NCBI GenBank assembly: GCA_021396245.1
Contig: WNYE01000002.1
Location: forward strand, 744,001 to 808,000
Length of the DNA: 64,000 nucleotides
Direction of reading: 5' to 3'
Source: Sporothrix humicola
Taxonomy: Eukaryota; Ascomycota; Sordariomycetes; Ophiostomatales; Ophiostomataceae
Shown here: positions 31,401 to 42,610 of the stretch, piece by piece
Layout: the number at the start of each line of letters is the position of its first letter
Numbering within the stretch: the stretch's first letter is position 1
The notes under the pieces: model-generated
What the model saw: only the letters and a program-made list of their open reading frames with translations
Databases searched by the model: none
What the model was told of the DNA's origin: nothing
Made by a program: the position numbers and the translations under genes

Positions 31401-32586
31401 TGCACGCGACGACTTGCTGGCGATCCAGCGCGACCAGCAGATTGACGACTCGACGATCGACGACTTTGACGAGCTTTTGGCGGCGGCGGCGACGAACACT
31501 GAGGTGGCTGACGACAAGGAGAAGAACACAAATAAGAACAAAAAGGACCCCTCCGCGACAGACTCGGAACGGCTGCGGAGAATGAGCCAGTCTATCTCGA
31601 CATACCTCCTTGACGTGCAGTCGGTCAAGAAGGGCATCGAGCGGCTGGAGGACCAGGTGTCAAATCCCGAGAAGATTGCCGACACTCTGGCCGAGCTCGA
31701 GAAGGACATTACAGAGGACAAGGAAAAGCCCGCTGAAGTCAAGAGAGTTGACGCTCCTACCAAGAAGGAAGTGAAGAGCGAGGGAAGCACTGGTGTCGAC
31801 CTCAACACGGCCCAGTCCAAGCCTGTCCAGCGGACTAAGCAGCACAAGCGCCAGGGCTCCAGTGTCTCGTCGGTTGTCAAGAAGGAGGAGGCCGAGGAGT
31901 CGACAACACTCGCAAAGGCGCCGCTCTCTCAGCCCGCCATGACCTCATCTCACATCCAACTGCCCGTGCCGAGCCTCTACAAGGGCAGCAACGGCAGCAA
32001 GAAGCTGACCATTTTTGGAATTCTCGTGCTGCTGGTGTCGATCTGGTTTGCGGCCGAGAGCACGACCTGCGCGCTCTTTTGCCGGCCCGAAGCGTGCCAG
32101 AGCGGCCAGGCGTGCCAGTGGTCGCCGGCCGACCCGACGTTTGGCGCGGCCATCCCCGTCAAGCTGGACCAGTGGCTGACGGGCGGGCAGGGCCGCGTAC
32201 TGGCTGCATGGGCGAGTGACGAGATTGGCGACCTGGTGGCGGATGCGTGGGACGCGGCGACAGGCACCGACATTCGGCAGGTCGACCCGACCTATTTCTC
32301 GTTTGAGGAGAAGCGGCGGCACCGGCGTCGCCTCCAGAAGAAGGGCCTCGTGCATCCGTGGACGCCACCGGCCGAGGCACGGCCCAAGCTGGAGGCCTGG
32401 CGGAGAGCACGCGAAGCCCGAGAGCAGGAACGGCGGGCGCGTGAAGAGCTAGGTTATGGCAGTAGCAGCAGCAGCCGATACGACGGAGGCTATGACGACG
32501 GTATCGACGACGACGGGTTCGAAGATATTGTGCGTCCAAGCAGCGACCGAATGGTGGGTGATGAGAGGGTGGGCGGCTGGTGGTAG
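28495..32586 (+). CDS. large disordered protein with one C-terminal membrane segment (1,363 aa)
   Basis: I do not know a function. A single exon encodes 1,363 aa. Most of the chain is low-complexity: Ser/Pro-rich at the start, a GHGHGHGYGHD patch near 62-75, acidic Glu/Asp stretches (about 790-800), and a Ser/Arg repeat near 930-960. Three LDEIR motifs occur at 436, 510 and 531. A single hydrophobic segment, LTIFGILVLLVSIWFAA (about 1171-1187), is followed by a short Cys-rich stretch with four cysteines. A well-ordered, probably conserved domain comes next (VKLDQWLTGGQGRVLAAW, DAWDAATGTDI, then a basic FEEKRRHRRRLQKK helix). This layout suggests a membrane-anchored protein with a long disordered side and a small globular side, for example at the nuclear envelope or ER. 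Location and role are inferred only. Confidence 0.82.
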   Translation: MDPSWTRSASPAHTSRLPTKKKSSLSMRDVTDSLDKLDRRALATSPSAISDTSSSTDAGSATNGHGHGHGYGHDASRRSSTSSQQSQMSQMSQMSDMARGTRIPRPSPSQRPSSQATSHQPLSIKDAYRMAQEEEAAAVAMAAQGSPSPAPRPWRNRTTGGGAKGTPTPAAPGAGAGASGRATPLSASESRMQKILAQSPLDIGGRRTARRIGGDGRDTPSRQRRSIDEDAGSTTDPRRIRYEEDQARMQVALGEKSGGLFSPKARVSPKIAVAGRELHRRASNTSLGERAEKSRVPVSVTTTRTPTATGVYSSLAARGGKPGSYLKRMVSAPENVAQAQTGEGPSSELESADSTDDVAGPPAAAPLQIRSATVPSLEVKQAAEAIMGKSPGKSFAWDADEDFTANDLMTSDSPRLAPVRDASPSKSPQRPRNTKLDEIRRLELEADLLFDESSNEGAHHTDPDEILPSASVVKTEGEQDERNDDAEEDDVKEHAQRRPGLPAERTNKTLDEIRAREDQHLSKRALSAMRLDEIRQQNAEARSKPLDAARKLSHEHLRAERNRDGKSGDEEDSENKPKPTKEDEEARAARDRSLYGDDSEQIPNTPITIYRTSSTDRGRTLLSAQDNNSNSGGSDNDTAKNASVSPAGSRKSSSSTHSRTESQELLRKLARVTTSVVAAAERKDKGPAPKNSGDNLRGILGSASDPALGDAPGPEKSVSLKLPRSRDADTLRPTVGFAQLRRQPSSESASTKRSSLAQSDGDPTDRIEAEMKLFAAGENHSERGSIRAPSPDEEEEEDDAVSGAKSSIGDEATPRPAKVINPLMQPTPRVTGAYVETPVTARTEKMMEVINAPAPEKAEKAEPAKTIVVASSKADEKKRASTPLPGIIALLRGTASDDDSGKDKNKTEAQGDEVPSEAAKDVEGRFRRLSASRSNSNSSQKSRSQSKSRSRSRSTSRNRPLLNSAKLTSARDDLLAIQRDQQIDDSTIDDFDELLAAAATNTEVADDKEKNTNKNKKDPSATDSERLRRMSQSISTYLLDVQSVKKGIERLEDQVSNPEKIADTLAELEKDITEDKEKPAEVKRVDAPTKKEVKSEGSTGVDLNTAQSKPVQRTKQHKRQGSSVSSVVKKEEAEESTTLAKAPLSQPAMTSSHIQLPVPSLYKGSNGSKKLTIFGILVLLVSIWFAAESTTCALFCRPEACQSGQACQWSPADPTFGAAIPVKLDQWLTGGQGRVLAAWASDEIGDLVADAWDAATGTDIRQVDPTYFSFEEKRRHRRRLQKKGLVHPWTPPAEARPKLEAWRRAREAREQERRAREELGYGSSSSSRYDGGYDDGIDDDGFEDIVRPSSDRMVGDERVGGWW

Positions 32587-33027
32587 AGAGGATGGAGAGA
32601 AGTTGAGAAACAGATTTGGTGATTGGAACAGGACGCATCAAGTTGTATTCAAACAGCATTTTTTCTTTCTTTTTTTGGCAAGTCAAAGACAAGTCAAGGA
32701 GAGGCGCACAGGCGAACCGAAAGGACAGCAAAAAGGCAAAAGGCAAGGCATTGCGTGTTGACTTTTATGGAGTTTTTGAGGATGATTCATATTGCAATAT
32801 TGCAGGTTAATTAATTCAAACAATAGGAAGACAAAGTGAGCTTCTTTTAATAAAAATAATACAACAATTACATAAACTCCAAGGCAAGTAGAGAGTACAG
32901 ACGAGATGAGGGTATCCAAAATACAAAATGCAAAGCTACGTCGCGAGATGTGAAAACAGGCTGCAGAAGACAACAAAATACAACAGCAGACAAAATGGTG
33001 ACAAAAGATCATCAACAGGTCAACAGA
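32587..33027. other. convergent 3' flanks, no gene
   Basis: AT-rich intergenic DNA between convergent genes. Nothing else is seen. Confidence 0.6.
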
Positions 33028-34347
33028 TCACACCTGCACAGCTGTGTCACTACGCAGGTATTTGTCAAAGGTGAGCGGCGCCACTTCGGCCGTGATGGTC
33101 TTCCAGTTTTCCTGGATATGCGCAGTGACGCTGTCGACCGTCCACGCAGCCGCAGCGTCTTCTGCATCCTGCGGGTCGGCACTGACAGGCTCGCCATCAG
33201 CACCCATCATCTTGAGGCCCAGGTGCAGCCGCATGGCCGCGCACACCTCGCCGCGCTCCATGGACGGCAGATCGTCGGGGACGGCGGCCTTAACGGCGCG
33301 CTTGATGGCCAGCAGGTGCTGCTCCCGCATGTAGCTGGAGCGGGCGGCCTCGAAGCGGGCCTCCGATCCAGGAAAATAGCCGAAAGCGAGAGCGCGGACA
33401 GACTCGCGGGTGGGCACAGAAGAGGGACTGTTGGCAACGGAGGGAATGTCGTTGTCCGTCTCGTAAAGCGACGGCAGGTACTCTGTGGCCCACTTGTGGA
33501 ATAGCGGACGCTGCCGCAGACGGCGGCGGTCGTTGGACTTGAGGTTGCCACTGGTTGTGTTGTTTTCGACACTCTCCCGGACACGAGCCTCGTCGCTGTC
33601 GGCGTCGACTTCAGGCAGGAAAAAGAAGGGGCTGTCGACGACGTTCTTGAAGAGCGCCTCGGCCGACGGGAACGGCTGCTCCCAGACGCGCAGGCCGTCA
33701 TCGTCAATCATTTCCAGTCCCAGGAAGCTGAGCACCTCGGCCGGCTCATCCGACAAAAACACCTTGGCGCGCTTGCGGTCTTTCTGCTCAATCTCGGGCA
33801 CTCTGAGCCACAGCGCTGTTTCGTCGACCGTCAGGCCCAGCGGACGCAGGATCGACGCGCCCACAATGTTCCAAAAGTCGCCGTGGGCGTGCTTGAAGAG
33901 GGCCCAGTGGAGGAGCGGGAGTGACGGTGCCAACGCAAGGTCGACCTGAATGTGGGGGGTGTCGTCCGCTCCAACGCTCTTTTCATCTGGGCTCTCGGGT
34001 TCCCTGGCTGGAGCCAGCGACAGAAACTCGGCCGGCCACGGGATGGCCATGGAGGCCTTGCCTTTCTGGGCAGACGTGCGCACGGCACCGAGCCGGGCCA
34101 TAGCTTCCTGGAGAATGTGCTTGCCGTCTGGATCATTCAGAGGCTGGGTTGTGTCGTGGGGCAGGGCTACAAGGATGTCAATGTCGCCAAAATCCGTCTT
34201 CCCGGGGCCCTCGATGGGTGTCGCGACGACCGAAAAGAGCGTCGAGAGGACGGCATGGCAGTTATCACGGACAGCAGTGTAGACCATCCGGGCCATTCGG
34301 GGCGTATAGAGGGCATTCTGCCCAGAGGCGAAGAGAGCGCCGCCCAT
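33028..34347 (-). CDS. nucleotidyltransferase-fold fungal protein (439 aa)
   Basis: A single exon encodes 439 aa. The N-terminal part has GKTDFGDIDILVALP at 49-63: a Gly-Lys and an acidic D-x-D pair (Asp55, Asp57), as in nucleotidyltransferases that use two metal-binding aspartates. A third acid may be in HIQVDLALAP, on a strand later in the domain. The C-terminal half is helical, with FHKWATEYLPSLYE and a basic/Arg-rich segment (NDRRRLRQRP). No signal or membrane segment is seen. Substrate (RNA tail, protein or small molecule) cannot be told. I know similar uncharacterised fungal proteins but no named gene. A CCAATCA box on the minus strand lies about 215 bp upstream. Confidence 0.8.
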   Translation of the reverse strand: MGGALFASGQNALYTPRMARMVYTAVRDNCHAVLSTLFSVVATPIEGPGKTDFGDIDILVALPHDTTQPLNDPDGKHILQEAMARLGAVRTSAQKGKASMAIPWPAEFLSLAPAREPESPDEKSVGADDTPHIQVDLALAPSLPLLHWALFKHAHGDFWNIVGASILRPLGLTVDETALWLRVPEIEQKDRKRAKVFLSDEPAEVLSFLGLEMIDDDGLRVWEQPFPSAEALFKNVVDSPFFFLPEVDADSDEARVRESVENNTTSGNLKSNDRRRLRQRPLFHKWATEYLPSLYETDNDIPSVANSPSSVPTRESVRALAFGYFPGSEARFEAARSSYMREQHLLAIKRAVKAAVPDDLPSMERGEVCAAMRLHLGLKMMGADGEPVSADPQDAEDAAAAWTVDSVTAHIQENWKTITAEVAPLTFDKYLRSDTAVQV

Positions 34348-34938
34348 GGGTGGAGGTGGGGATAAAGTTGGCGTGTTCGTGGGTTCGTGAATCCGTGGGA
34401 TCGTGAGTTTGAGATGTGGGGTGGACTTGGTTGTCGGGCTGGTTGTGGCGACTTGTTGGCGCTGTAATTTAAGATGGAGTGTTTAAAGGAGAAGAATGAG
34501 GCCAAAGAGGCATCGTGATGATCTTATTTGTATTGGGTAGGAACGTTGAGCCTCATTAGGAGTGATTGGGGGCAGGTGCGGATGCAGTTGGCCTCGTGGG
34601 CTGAGGTTGGACGGGAAGGAGTCACTGACTGGCTGTGCCTTGCACTAAAATTTAGCGGGGAAGTGGCAGGTGTACAGTTAGTATATCACAAGCTAAAACT
34701 GGGCACATCACTCTACACACACCATATAAACAAAACACGAAGGTGAATCACAGCCTTTCGCGTGCACTGGTCACAATTAAATTTCCGACATCTCTTTGAC
34801 CCAAGCCCCTGGATACTCTGAATACGCCTAACATATTCAGTTTTCAGGTCTAGACCGGTTATTCAACCAAAAAATCTATCATAGTCTATGTTCCTCCAAA
34901 ACCATGTGCACTTTCCTGTACCAATCATAGGTAATGCT
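34348..34938. promoter_or_regulatory. upstream region of nucleotidyltransferase-like gene
   Basis: Contains a minus-strand CCAATCA at 34563-34569. The rest is AT-rich 3' flank of the next minus-strand gene. No gene is seen. Confidence 0.5.
34563..34569 (-). promoter_or_regulatory. CCAAT box (CCAATCA, minus strand)
   Basis: Candidate CCAAT-binding complex site, 216 bp upstream of the nucleotidyltransferase-like start codon and in its orientation. Confidence 0.4.
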
Positions 34939-36125
34939 TTAGCGCCCTTCAGGGCTGTCTTCTCCTGTTCCTGCAGCTACCCGTGCCTCTTCTGTCGGTT
35001 GGTGGCTTTCTTCATCACGGTCACGGCCATAATCCTGCCAGGAATCCTGGAATCCATTGACGACATGTGACTGGCCTCCGTTTTGCATCTGTTCCTGCTG
35101 TTCATTGTCATGAAGGAACTCGCCGTCATTTTCTTGCCTGGTCGTGATTTGCCCCAGTTCTCTTGTCAAAGTGCCGTCCCGAGATGCGGCTGTCCGAGTC
35201 CTCTGGCTCGCGGTATGAAGACGCGGGCCGTCTAGCGCATACGGCTGGAACCGGCTTTCGGCCGCACCTGACCATCGACTTTGAGTCCGCTGAGGAAATT
35301 GTGGCGGGCTGTTCCTAGCAAACTCAAACTCGGGAAATACAGCCGACAATGACGGTAGAGGCCCTGTTTGAAGCGGAGGCAAAACAACGCCCGTCTCCGG
35401 CGGCAATGGGACGGTCCATAGTTCGGGCGCGGGCGTCAATGCTGATCCAGGGAATGATCCAGAGAACGTAGGGTGGTCTGCCGATACCAGCGCTGGCACG
35501 CCATTTGTTCCGGAAAATGGCGATGAACGGTACTGACGCTCGGGCTCTGGAGTGCCCCGAGGAGGAATCCGCCCATAGCAGTAGTACGTATAATTCTCCC
35601 TCGCCGTGTATCCTTCCGGGATCTGGACGACCAGATCGCCACGGCCAAAGAAGACGGCCATCGTCGCAGCCTTGTCCAGCGTCTCGTCGGACGGCGTTGG
35701 AAGCGTGGTGCCCCGGAAACTCTCAAAGAGCGGCCCGTGCAGCGGCTTGGGCTTGCCGAGACCCGCGGCGAGCGACTTCTGCAAGTAGTCTTCGGCGTCG
35801 AGTAGGCCCACGTACACCAGAAAGTCGTAGGCCGTGTAGTCGAGGCCGAGGCCCGGGATCGTGTCGGCCAGGACGATCGGTGGACGTGGACGCGAGGAAG
35901 GCATCGTGTTGAAGACATAGGCATGCTCAGCCACGCGTGCTGTCCAGTATGGAGACCCTCGGATGAGGAGACGCGTTGTAGCTTTGACCTCCACGCCCCA
36001 GACGGACACAAATGTGTACTGCGGGAAGTCGGTCCTTGAAAAGTGTTAGTCTTCTGTTGAATGTGTCTTTGATTTCTTGATACTCACGGATCCGAGTCCC
36101 GGATATGCTGCCGGGCAGCGATCAT
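34939..36125 (-). CDS. hypothetical protein with disordered C-terminal half (377 aa)
   Basis: Not recognised. Exons are 36125-36088 (38 nt) and 36034-34939. The 53-bp intron has a GTGAGT donor, a GACTAAC branch-like site and a TCAAG acceptor. Adding the short first exon gives MIAARQHIRDSDP and then TDFPQYTFVSVWGVEVKATT, a plausible beta-rich start. Residues 1-150 look folded (VLADTIPGLGLDYTAYDFLVYVGLLDAEDYL, with FFGRGDLVVQIPEGY). Residues 160-377 are Pro, Ser, Gln and Glu-rich and probably disordered. No membrane segment or signal peptide is seen. It could be a lineage-restricted gene. Confidence 0.72.
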
Positions 36126-36501
36126 GGTGGTTGTTGATATGGATGTGGATCAGGATGCTGTATGAAAATTATTAGAAATCAAGTGCTTGATGGTGTGAGG
36201 AAAGAATGCACGCAAAGAGTCTGAAGTCATGATAACCGGTTCATATCTGCGCTTTTATACCGTCGATTTTGTTCATCTTCGTGCCTCTTCATCACTGACA
36301 ATGACTGGGCGAGCGACGTTGTCATGGTCGGAAGAGCTGTGTTAGTGACACACAATGCTGAAGGCAAACATGACCAAAAGGGAGACCGACGAGGATGAAC
36401 CAAAAAAAAAATAAAAAAAATAAACCAAAATCATATTCTAAGCTACTATTACCAACTCATCGCCATATTAACACCTGCCTTGTCAGTCACCCCCCTCAAC
36501 C
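36126..36501. other. intergenic region, no gene
   Basis: Promoter of the 34.9-36.1 kb gene and 3' flank of STT4. It contains A-rich runs near 36,402-36,422. Confidence 0.55.
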
Positions 36502-39500
36502 CTAATTTGAAGCATACGGGATACCGTTGGTCATCCACTGGAACTGGTCGTACAGGCCGGTCGAGTAGCTTGCATAGCTCTTCTTGATCAGGTCCCGCAT
36601 AAACTCGGCCGCCTCTCTCTCGCTCTTCTCCAGCACGAACCGCTCCAAAAAGTGCTTGACCGACTCGGGCTTGAAGCACGGCAGGCCGCTGTCCATCATT
36701 AGCAGCACCATCTGGGACAGCTTCTCGGCGTACGGCCGCGACGCCAGGAACGCCTTGACGCACAGCTCCTCGAACCACTGGAACGCCTGGTGGTCCGTGC
36801 TGCCGCCCATCACGGCCACCATTTCTGAGGTTAGCTTGAACGGCGCACGCTCAAACTTGATGCCACCGGGCGCAATGTCGAAGCAGAAACCGAAATCAAT
36901 GTGCAGGATGTGACCTGCATCATCAATCATGATGTTGCCGTTGTGCCGGTCCTTGAATTGTAACAAAAACGAGATGACAGAGTACGCGGCCATGCTCTTG
37001 ACAAAGTTGGTCCGCGCCTCCTGGAACCGCAGCGCATCCTCGTTGCCGTACTTGGAGATAAAGTAGTCGTAGAGACCGTTGACCGCCTCGCGGCCCAGCA
37101 TGTCGCGCGACACGGAGTTGGGCAGCACGTCAATCACACCGCAACCAGGTGCCGTCGCAGTGACGCGGTTGGGGAAGACAAAGACGTCGAGGCCCACGCC
37201 CTGGAAGATGCCCCGGAAGGCGGCAATCATCTGCAGAGCAAGAACATCTTGCCGACAGTCGTCGCCGACCTTGAAAATGGCCGACTGCCACACCTCGATT
37301 GTGTTTTCGGGAGCAAGAGCGGCGTTGGCGGCACCACTAGAAGCACCATTGGCACTACCCTTGGTGGCAGTCTTGACAAGCGCGTTACTGTTGCCGGCAG
37401 CGCCGTTGGCAGCAGTTACGGCGGCATTCTCGTTGATCTCCTCGAGCATCTCGTCCGTCGTCCCCATGCTGCTGCCCTTGGACTTCTTGATCCGGAACGT
37501 CGCCATGAACGGCGCCTTGGCATGACTCTGCAGAGGCTTGCCCGACTTGCGGTCGATGCCAATGACCACGCCGTCCGGGTTGCAGGGGAGGTACACGCCC
37601 ACCTCCACCTTGATCTTGCGCAGCTCCTCTTCAATCTTTTGCTTCTTCTCCGGCTTGGACCGCTTGATGTACGGCTTGAGCTTGCCCGAGATGCTCGTCA
37701 CCTCATCGAAGAAGGCAAACTCGCGCTCGTAGAACTGCCGGTCGATGGGCGAGAAAGACGTCGTCATTCGCGTCATAACGCCGTCGAGAGTCGGCTTGAT
37801 CGCGTCGGGAATCTCTGCGTCGTTGTCCTTGTACGCGTTCGCCTTCATGTTCCAGATAATCTGGTGCGCAAACAGCTGCGAGAACTGCGCCGTTTCGCAA
37901 ATGTACCGAGCAACATAGCCGAGAGCATCGTACCGTAGCGTCTGCACAATCTGCGGGACGTAGAAGAACGTGATATCCACTGGATGACTCTCGAGGCCGC
38001 GCATGGCATACTGGACAAGGTACGGGTGGTACTCGAACGACGGCATAAAGTACGTGACGGCCGTGATTGGGTTGACGGGGGCCCAATACAGTAGATACTT
38101 GAGCTGGAAGCTGACGTCCTGCGGGAGAGAACCATCAAGAAGAATGGGCAGTGCTTCTGGCTCGTCGATGGCCTTGGACGGGAAATTCAACAGCAACCAT
38201 CGGACTTCCTTGTGCACCCGTGGGTTCTCAAAACGGGCAGCCAGCTGGATGGCCAAAGCAGGGCTTTCTTGCCATGCAGTGCGAATCAAGGGGACGAGGG
38301 CGTCGATAGTGCCCTTGTTGTCCTTGCTGCTGTGGTGCGTGAGAGCCAGATGATGGGGGTGGGTCTTGCTTGGCTCGTTCAGAGGGTATGCCCAAACGGA
38401 GAGTCGCATCTGCTCGTTCTCCAGGAGCAACATAAGCAGTGTCTCTTTGGCCTGCAAAGACTTGACAGGGGCGTTGACCTGATGGGAGCCAATGAAAGAT
38501 ACGGCCTTGACTGCCGCCATGTCATCCGAAAGGAGTCTGATTTCGGTCTTGAGCTGGAGATTGCTGCTGCCAAACGTCCACTTGAGCGTGCCGCTGAACC
38601 AGCAGAGGGCGGCCGACAGAATCTTATCCTTGAGACGCCACTGGGCAATGGAGCTGATCGTCGAGCTGAAGCGCAGCACGCGCAGGCCAAACAGGACGAT
38701 CTGGAACCACAGCTCACGCGCAATCGGATGCGGCTTGCCCGTCGTCTTGATGGCATCCAAGGTCACATCAAGCATGCGCAAGAAGCCCTTTTGAACGTCA
38801 ACGCTGCCGAGACGCGTGGCATTGAAGTGGCTCTGGAGGAACTGCAGTAGGCGGGAGTGCGGGCCCAAAAGGTTGTGGATATGCTGACCATGCTTGGCAA
38901 CGGCGATGGCATCGGTTGGTGCAAACTGCATCTCCAAGAAGAACGGGTCTGGGTCGGTGACCGCATGGTTAAATAGGCCTTGCCGCCTCTGGATGCTGAC
39001 TTCCCACTGTTGAAGCACGGCACCGAGGATGCGGGGCTCCATACGGGGGCTTTCATGCATCACGCCAAGCCACAGTGATACACCCAGCTTGATCGATGCC
39101 TTGGTGAACATGGCAAAGGGGATGCTGACCAGATACTGGACAATGGCATTCTGGTCGCCTTCGCTGCGACAGAGAAGAGATGCGGCACGACGCAGAATGC
39201 TCTGGATGTCGTTGAAAGGAGTTGGCTTCTTGTGCAGAACACGCTCTTCGATGTGGGCCAATGCGCTGACTGCATCGGCGCTGTCAGAGTCATTGTTGTT
39301 GGGCAGGAAAGATGACCGCCGGTCGAGGCGCATAAAGGAGAGCCATTCCATGCTGCGATCAGGCAGAGGCTCAGCATAGCGGTATTCCTGGCGCGAGGTG
39401 TACTGCGCGACGAAATTGGAGGCTGTGTTGACGCCAATCTCGCCGAAGCGGTCGAGCGACGTCAGGCGCTGGTCGCTTGAGGGGATCGAGAAGCCCGTCT

Positions 39501-42500
39501 CCATGGCGAACGAACGACCAAGCGATATGTGGCCGTATGCGCCATCGTCATCCCACTCAGACAGGTATGTTTGCAGCAGTCCCTTGACATCGGCCGGAGC
39601 CAAACCGATAACACCGGACACCCAGGCCTTTGCCTTTTTGTAGAGCGTGTTGAGCGTGACGCGGCGGAGGCTGTAGTCGTCTGACAGCTCGACAGTGACG
39701 TTGCCACGGACCGACGAGAAGGTGTTGTTGGGAGCATACATGTCGGTCTCGGACTCGAGGCAGCTCATCCACATCAGCGACAGCAGCTCAAGGAGCGCGA
39801 AGAGAGACGAACGATGGCAAAGGGCAGAAGGCACATCCCGAATGATGCGGTCAGCGCACACGTATGCAGCTTGTTGGACGCGCTCGATGCGATGGCAGCA
39901 GCTGCAGAAGATAGCTGCAAGCTGGGAGGCTGCGTACTGGGCCGAAAAGCTAACATCCGTTCCAGACAGCGTCTTCTTGAGATATTTGTCGACGACCACT
40001 GAGGTGATGCCCTCCATGATGCTGCTCACGTCACCGCGGCGCATGCTAGGCTCGAGGAAGTAGGAGATTGCTTTGGTGCAGTCACCTGCATCGGCACGCA
40101 GGCTCTCCACGAGGTAGGCAGACTGCAGGAAAATAACCTTGCGGTAGCTCAGGCCTCGAATTTCAGAGGCCTTGCCAGGCACCAGCTCGGAGAGGGTCTT
40201 CTTCTGCATCGCCTCGCGTTCAGAGCTCATGCCACGGCGGAGAACAGTGTTCAACTCGATATCGCTTTCGACCTGCTCGCCACGCTGCTCTGCGACAAGT
40301 GGTGGTGAGTGGACGGCCATGACACGCAGCTCGTTGAGGTACTTCTTTCCGCGAGGTGTCAAGGGCGTGAAGCCGTGGACGACAATGTTGAACCACGCGT
40401 CGCGGATCATGGCATGGGCGTCATCGTCGACGGCGCCATCCATGGCAAGGTCGTTTGCGGACATGAAGACGGCCAGAGGCTGGAGAAGTTCCGAAATCTC
40501 GCAAGCAGCCAGTTCAACGTCTGATTCTTTGGCGTGATGAGTCTGGTGCACATCGCCCTTGGAGATGATGTCGTCGAGCATGTGTTCCCAGTAGATGTCG
40601 TATAGCTGGGAACCCTTCTTGACATGAGACGACAGGTAGTTGCGGGCGTTCATGACGGCAACAAGCAGATTGGGCCTGTTTTCGACCGTCGCGATGTGGC
40701 AGATGCGAGTGAAAGTCTTGAGCAATGAACGGAACTCGAGCTGGCCACCACTGAGAGCAAGCAATGCAGCGGCAGGGATGATCTTGGCATCGACCGTGCT
40801 GTTGATCTTATCAATTTTTTGTAGAAGCATAGACTGTGCGAGAGCTGTGATCTTCGTGTCTTTGCATGCACTGGCGATGCCGCAAATGGCCTGCACGACG
40901 TTGCCATAGATGACCGACGTGTCTTCATCGCTGTTCATTTGCAGAGAGATGGAGCTGCCGGTAGACTGGCGGCCCTGGTAGATTTGAGCGACCGAGTCCA
41001 GGTTGCCACCGTTGGAGTCGAGTCCGGACTCGCCATCAACAAGAGAGCGCTCGTTGCCGGCACTCAAAACGTTTCCAAGTGTGTAAATAGTCGTGATGAT
41101 GGCGTCGGTCGACAGCATGCGGAGGACAGAGGCCAGGCCGGCCGAGGCAATGTCAATGGACACGCCACGGGCACCGCTCTGGACAATGTAGCGCGGCAGG
41201 AGCTTGCTGACGTTGGCAGCGTATTCTGGAGAGATGCGGCAAATTAGGGCCAGCGACTTGAGGACGACGGATGACAGCCCATCGTCGGCCATTTGCGCAG
41301 GATCGGCCAGGGAATCCTCGAGCCATCCCATAAGAACATCTGCATCTGCGGCATCCTCGTTAAGGCGGGAGCAGTTGAGATAGCCCACGAGGGCAGAACC
41401 GCGAATCGAAAAGGCCAGCTTTTGCTGAGCGGCCGATCCCATGCGCACAAAGTCGGAGCTGGCCTCGAGGTAGTTCATCTGGTCGACGACGGCGTTGGCA
41501 AAGATCTCGACCGACGAATAATCGGCATCACCACTGCGCGCACTCATAGGGCGGAGGAGGCCGTCGCCAGTCAAAAGCAGATCGAGCACATGCGTGCGTT
41601 TGAGGGCGGACACCTCAGCGACAAGAAGTGAGGTGGCCGCTACGAGCAGCTGCATGAAGCTCTGCTGCAGAAGCATGGCGCCCAGAGGACGACCGGTCTC
41701 CCAGTAGTGGCGCAGGTGGCGCTTCCACTCCTTGACAACGCGATCGGTGGAGTGCGAGTTGCGAATGGTCGAGAATGCGGTCTCGACTGCAATGAGGAAG
41801 GGCTCAGACAGAACCTTGCGCAGGCGCGACACTAGGGCAAGACGCCCACCGGAGCGCCAGAAGTCGGCCTGGGCGGCAGCTGCGTCGAGGAAGCCGAGAA
41901 GAGACACGGCAATAGTCGCAGTGCGGATGGCATCCTCGAGGTTGCCATCGTCCTCTCCAGCGTCACTGGCGATGCTGCTGTTGACATTGCTGCTGCTGCC
42001 GTTTCCGTTGAGAATGCGGGATGACGAGGCAGAGGGCGGCAGGATGGCATCGGTCGTGCGGGCACATGCGTTCAAAAAGGCCCAAATATTGTCAGACACA
42101 GCTTCGTGGACGTCGTCGTGGTGGATGCCGAGAGACAGCAGAGCTGCGGTGACGTGGAAAGACAGAGATTCGGTTGGCGAGGGCTCGATGCGGCGGAAGA
42201 AGGGCGACGGAACAAAGGTCTGCACATGCGAGTCGAGGATGTAGGGGAGCAGTTGTCGGGTGAGACGCTGGGCGCTTTGTCCAGACTGAACAAGAGGTGC
42301 AGCCTTGCAAAGAGCGAGAAGGACCTCAAACTCGCGGATGGTCTGACGGGTGTTAGCAATATTTTTGGCTGTATAAGCACAGCCTCAACGGCCGAGAGGA
42401 AGCATGAATGCAAGATCTTCATACCATGGGGACACGGCCCGCCAGAGAACGTGAAGCGTAGCCATTGGACGTGGTCGGGGACTTGACATGGCTTGGGCAA

Positions 42501-42610
42501 GCTCTGCATAGTCGATCGAGGTCGGACTTTTCGAACGAGGAAGTCGTGCTGGCTGCCGACAAAGCAGCGATCTTCTGGAGAGCCCGCTGGCGAATGTCGC
42601 GTGTAGCCAT
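36502..42610 (-). CDS. STT4: phosphatidylinositol 4-kinase III alpha (Stt4)
   Basis: Makes phosphatidylinositol 4-phosphate at the plasma membrane, feeding PI(4,5)P2 synthesis and cell-wall and actin signalling. Exon 1 is 42610-42425 (62 codons), the intron 42424-42343 (GTATGA donor, GTCAG acceptor), and exon 2 is 42342-36502. The product is 2,008 aa, slightly longer than the yeast protein. The first 1,450 residues or so are helical repeat scaffold. The helical (PIK) domain includes ALPILLDGSLPQDVSFQLKY. The kinase domain is at the C-terminus: VGDDCRQDVLALQMI (about 1752-1766), the catalytic loop DRHNGNIM (about 1858) and the metal-binding HIDFGF (about 1873). A Ser/Ala/Gly/Asn-rich insert (EINENAAVTAANGAAG) sits at the start of the kinase domain. 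It is divergent from the beta6 proteasome gene. Confidence 0.97.
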
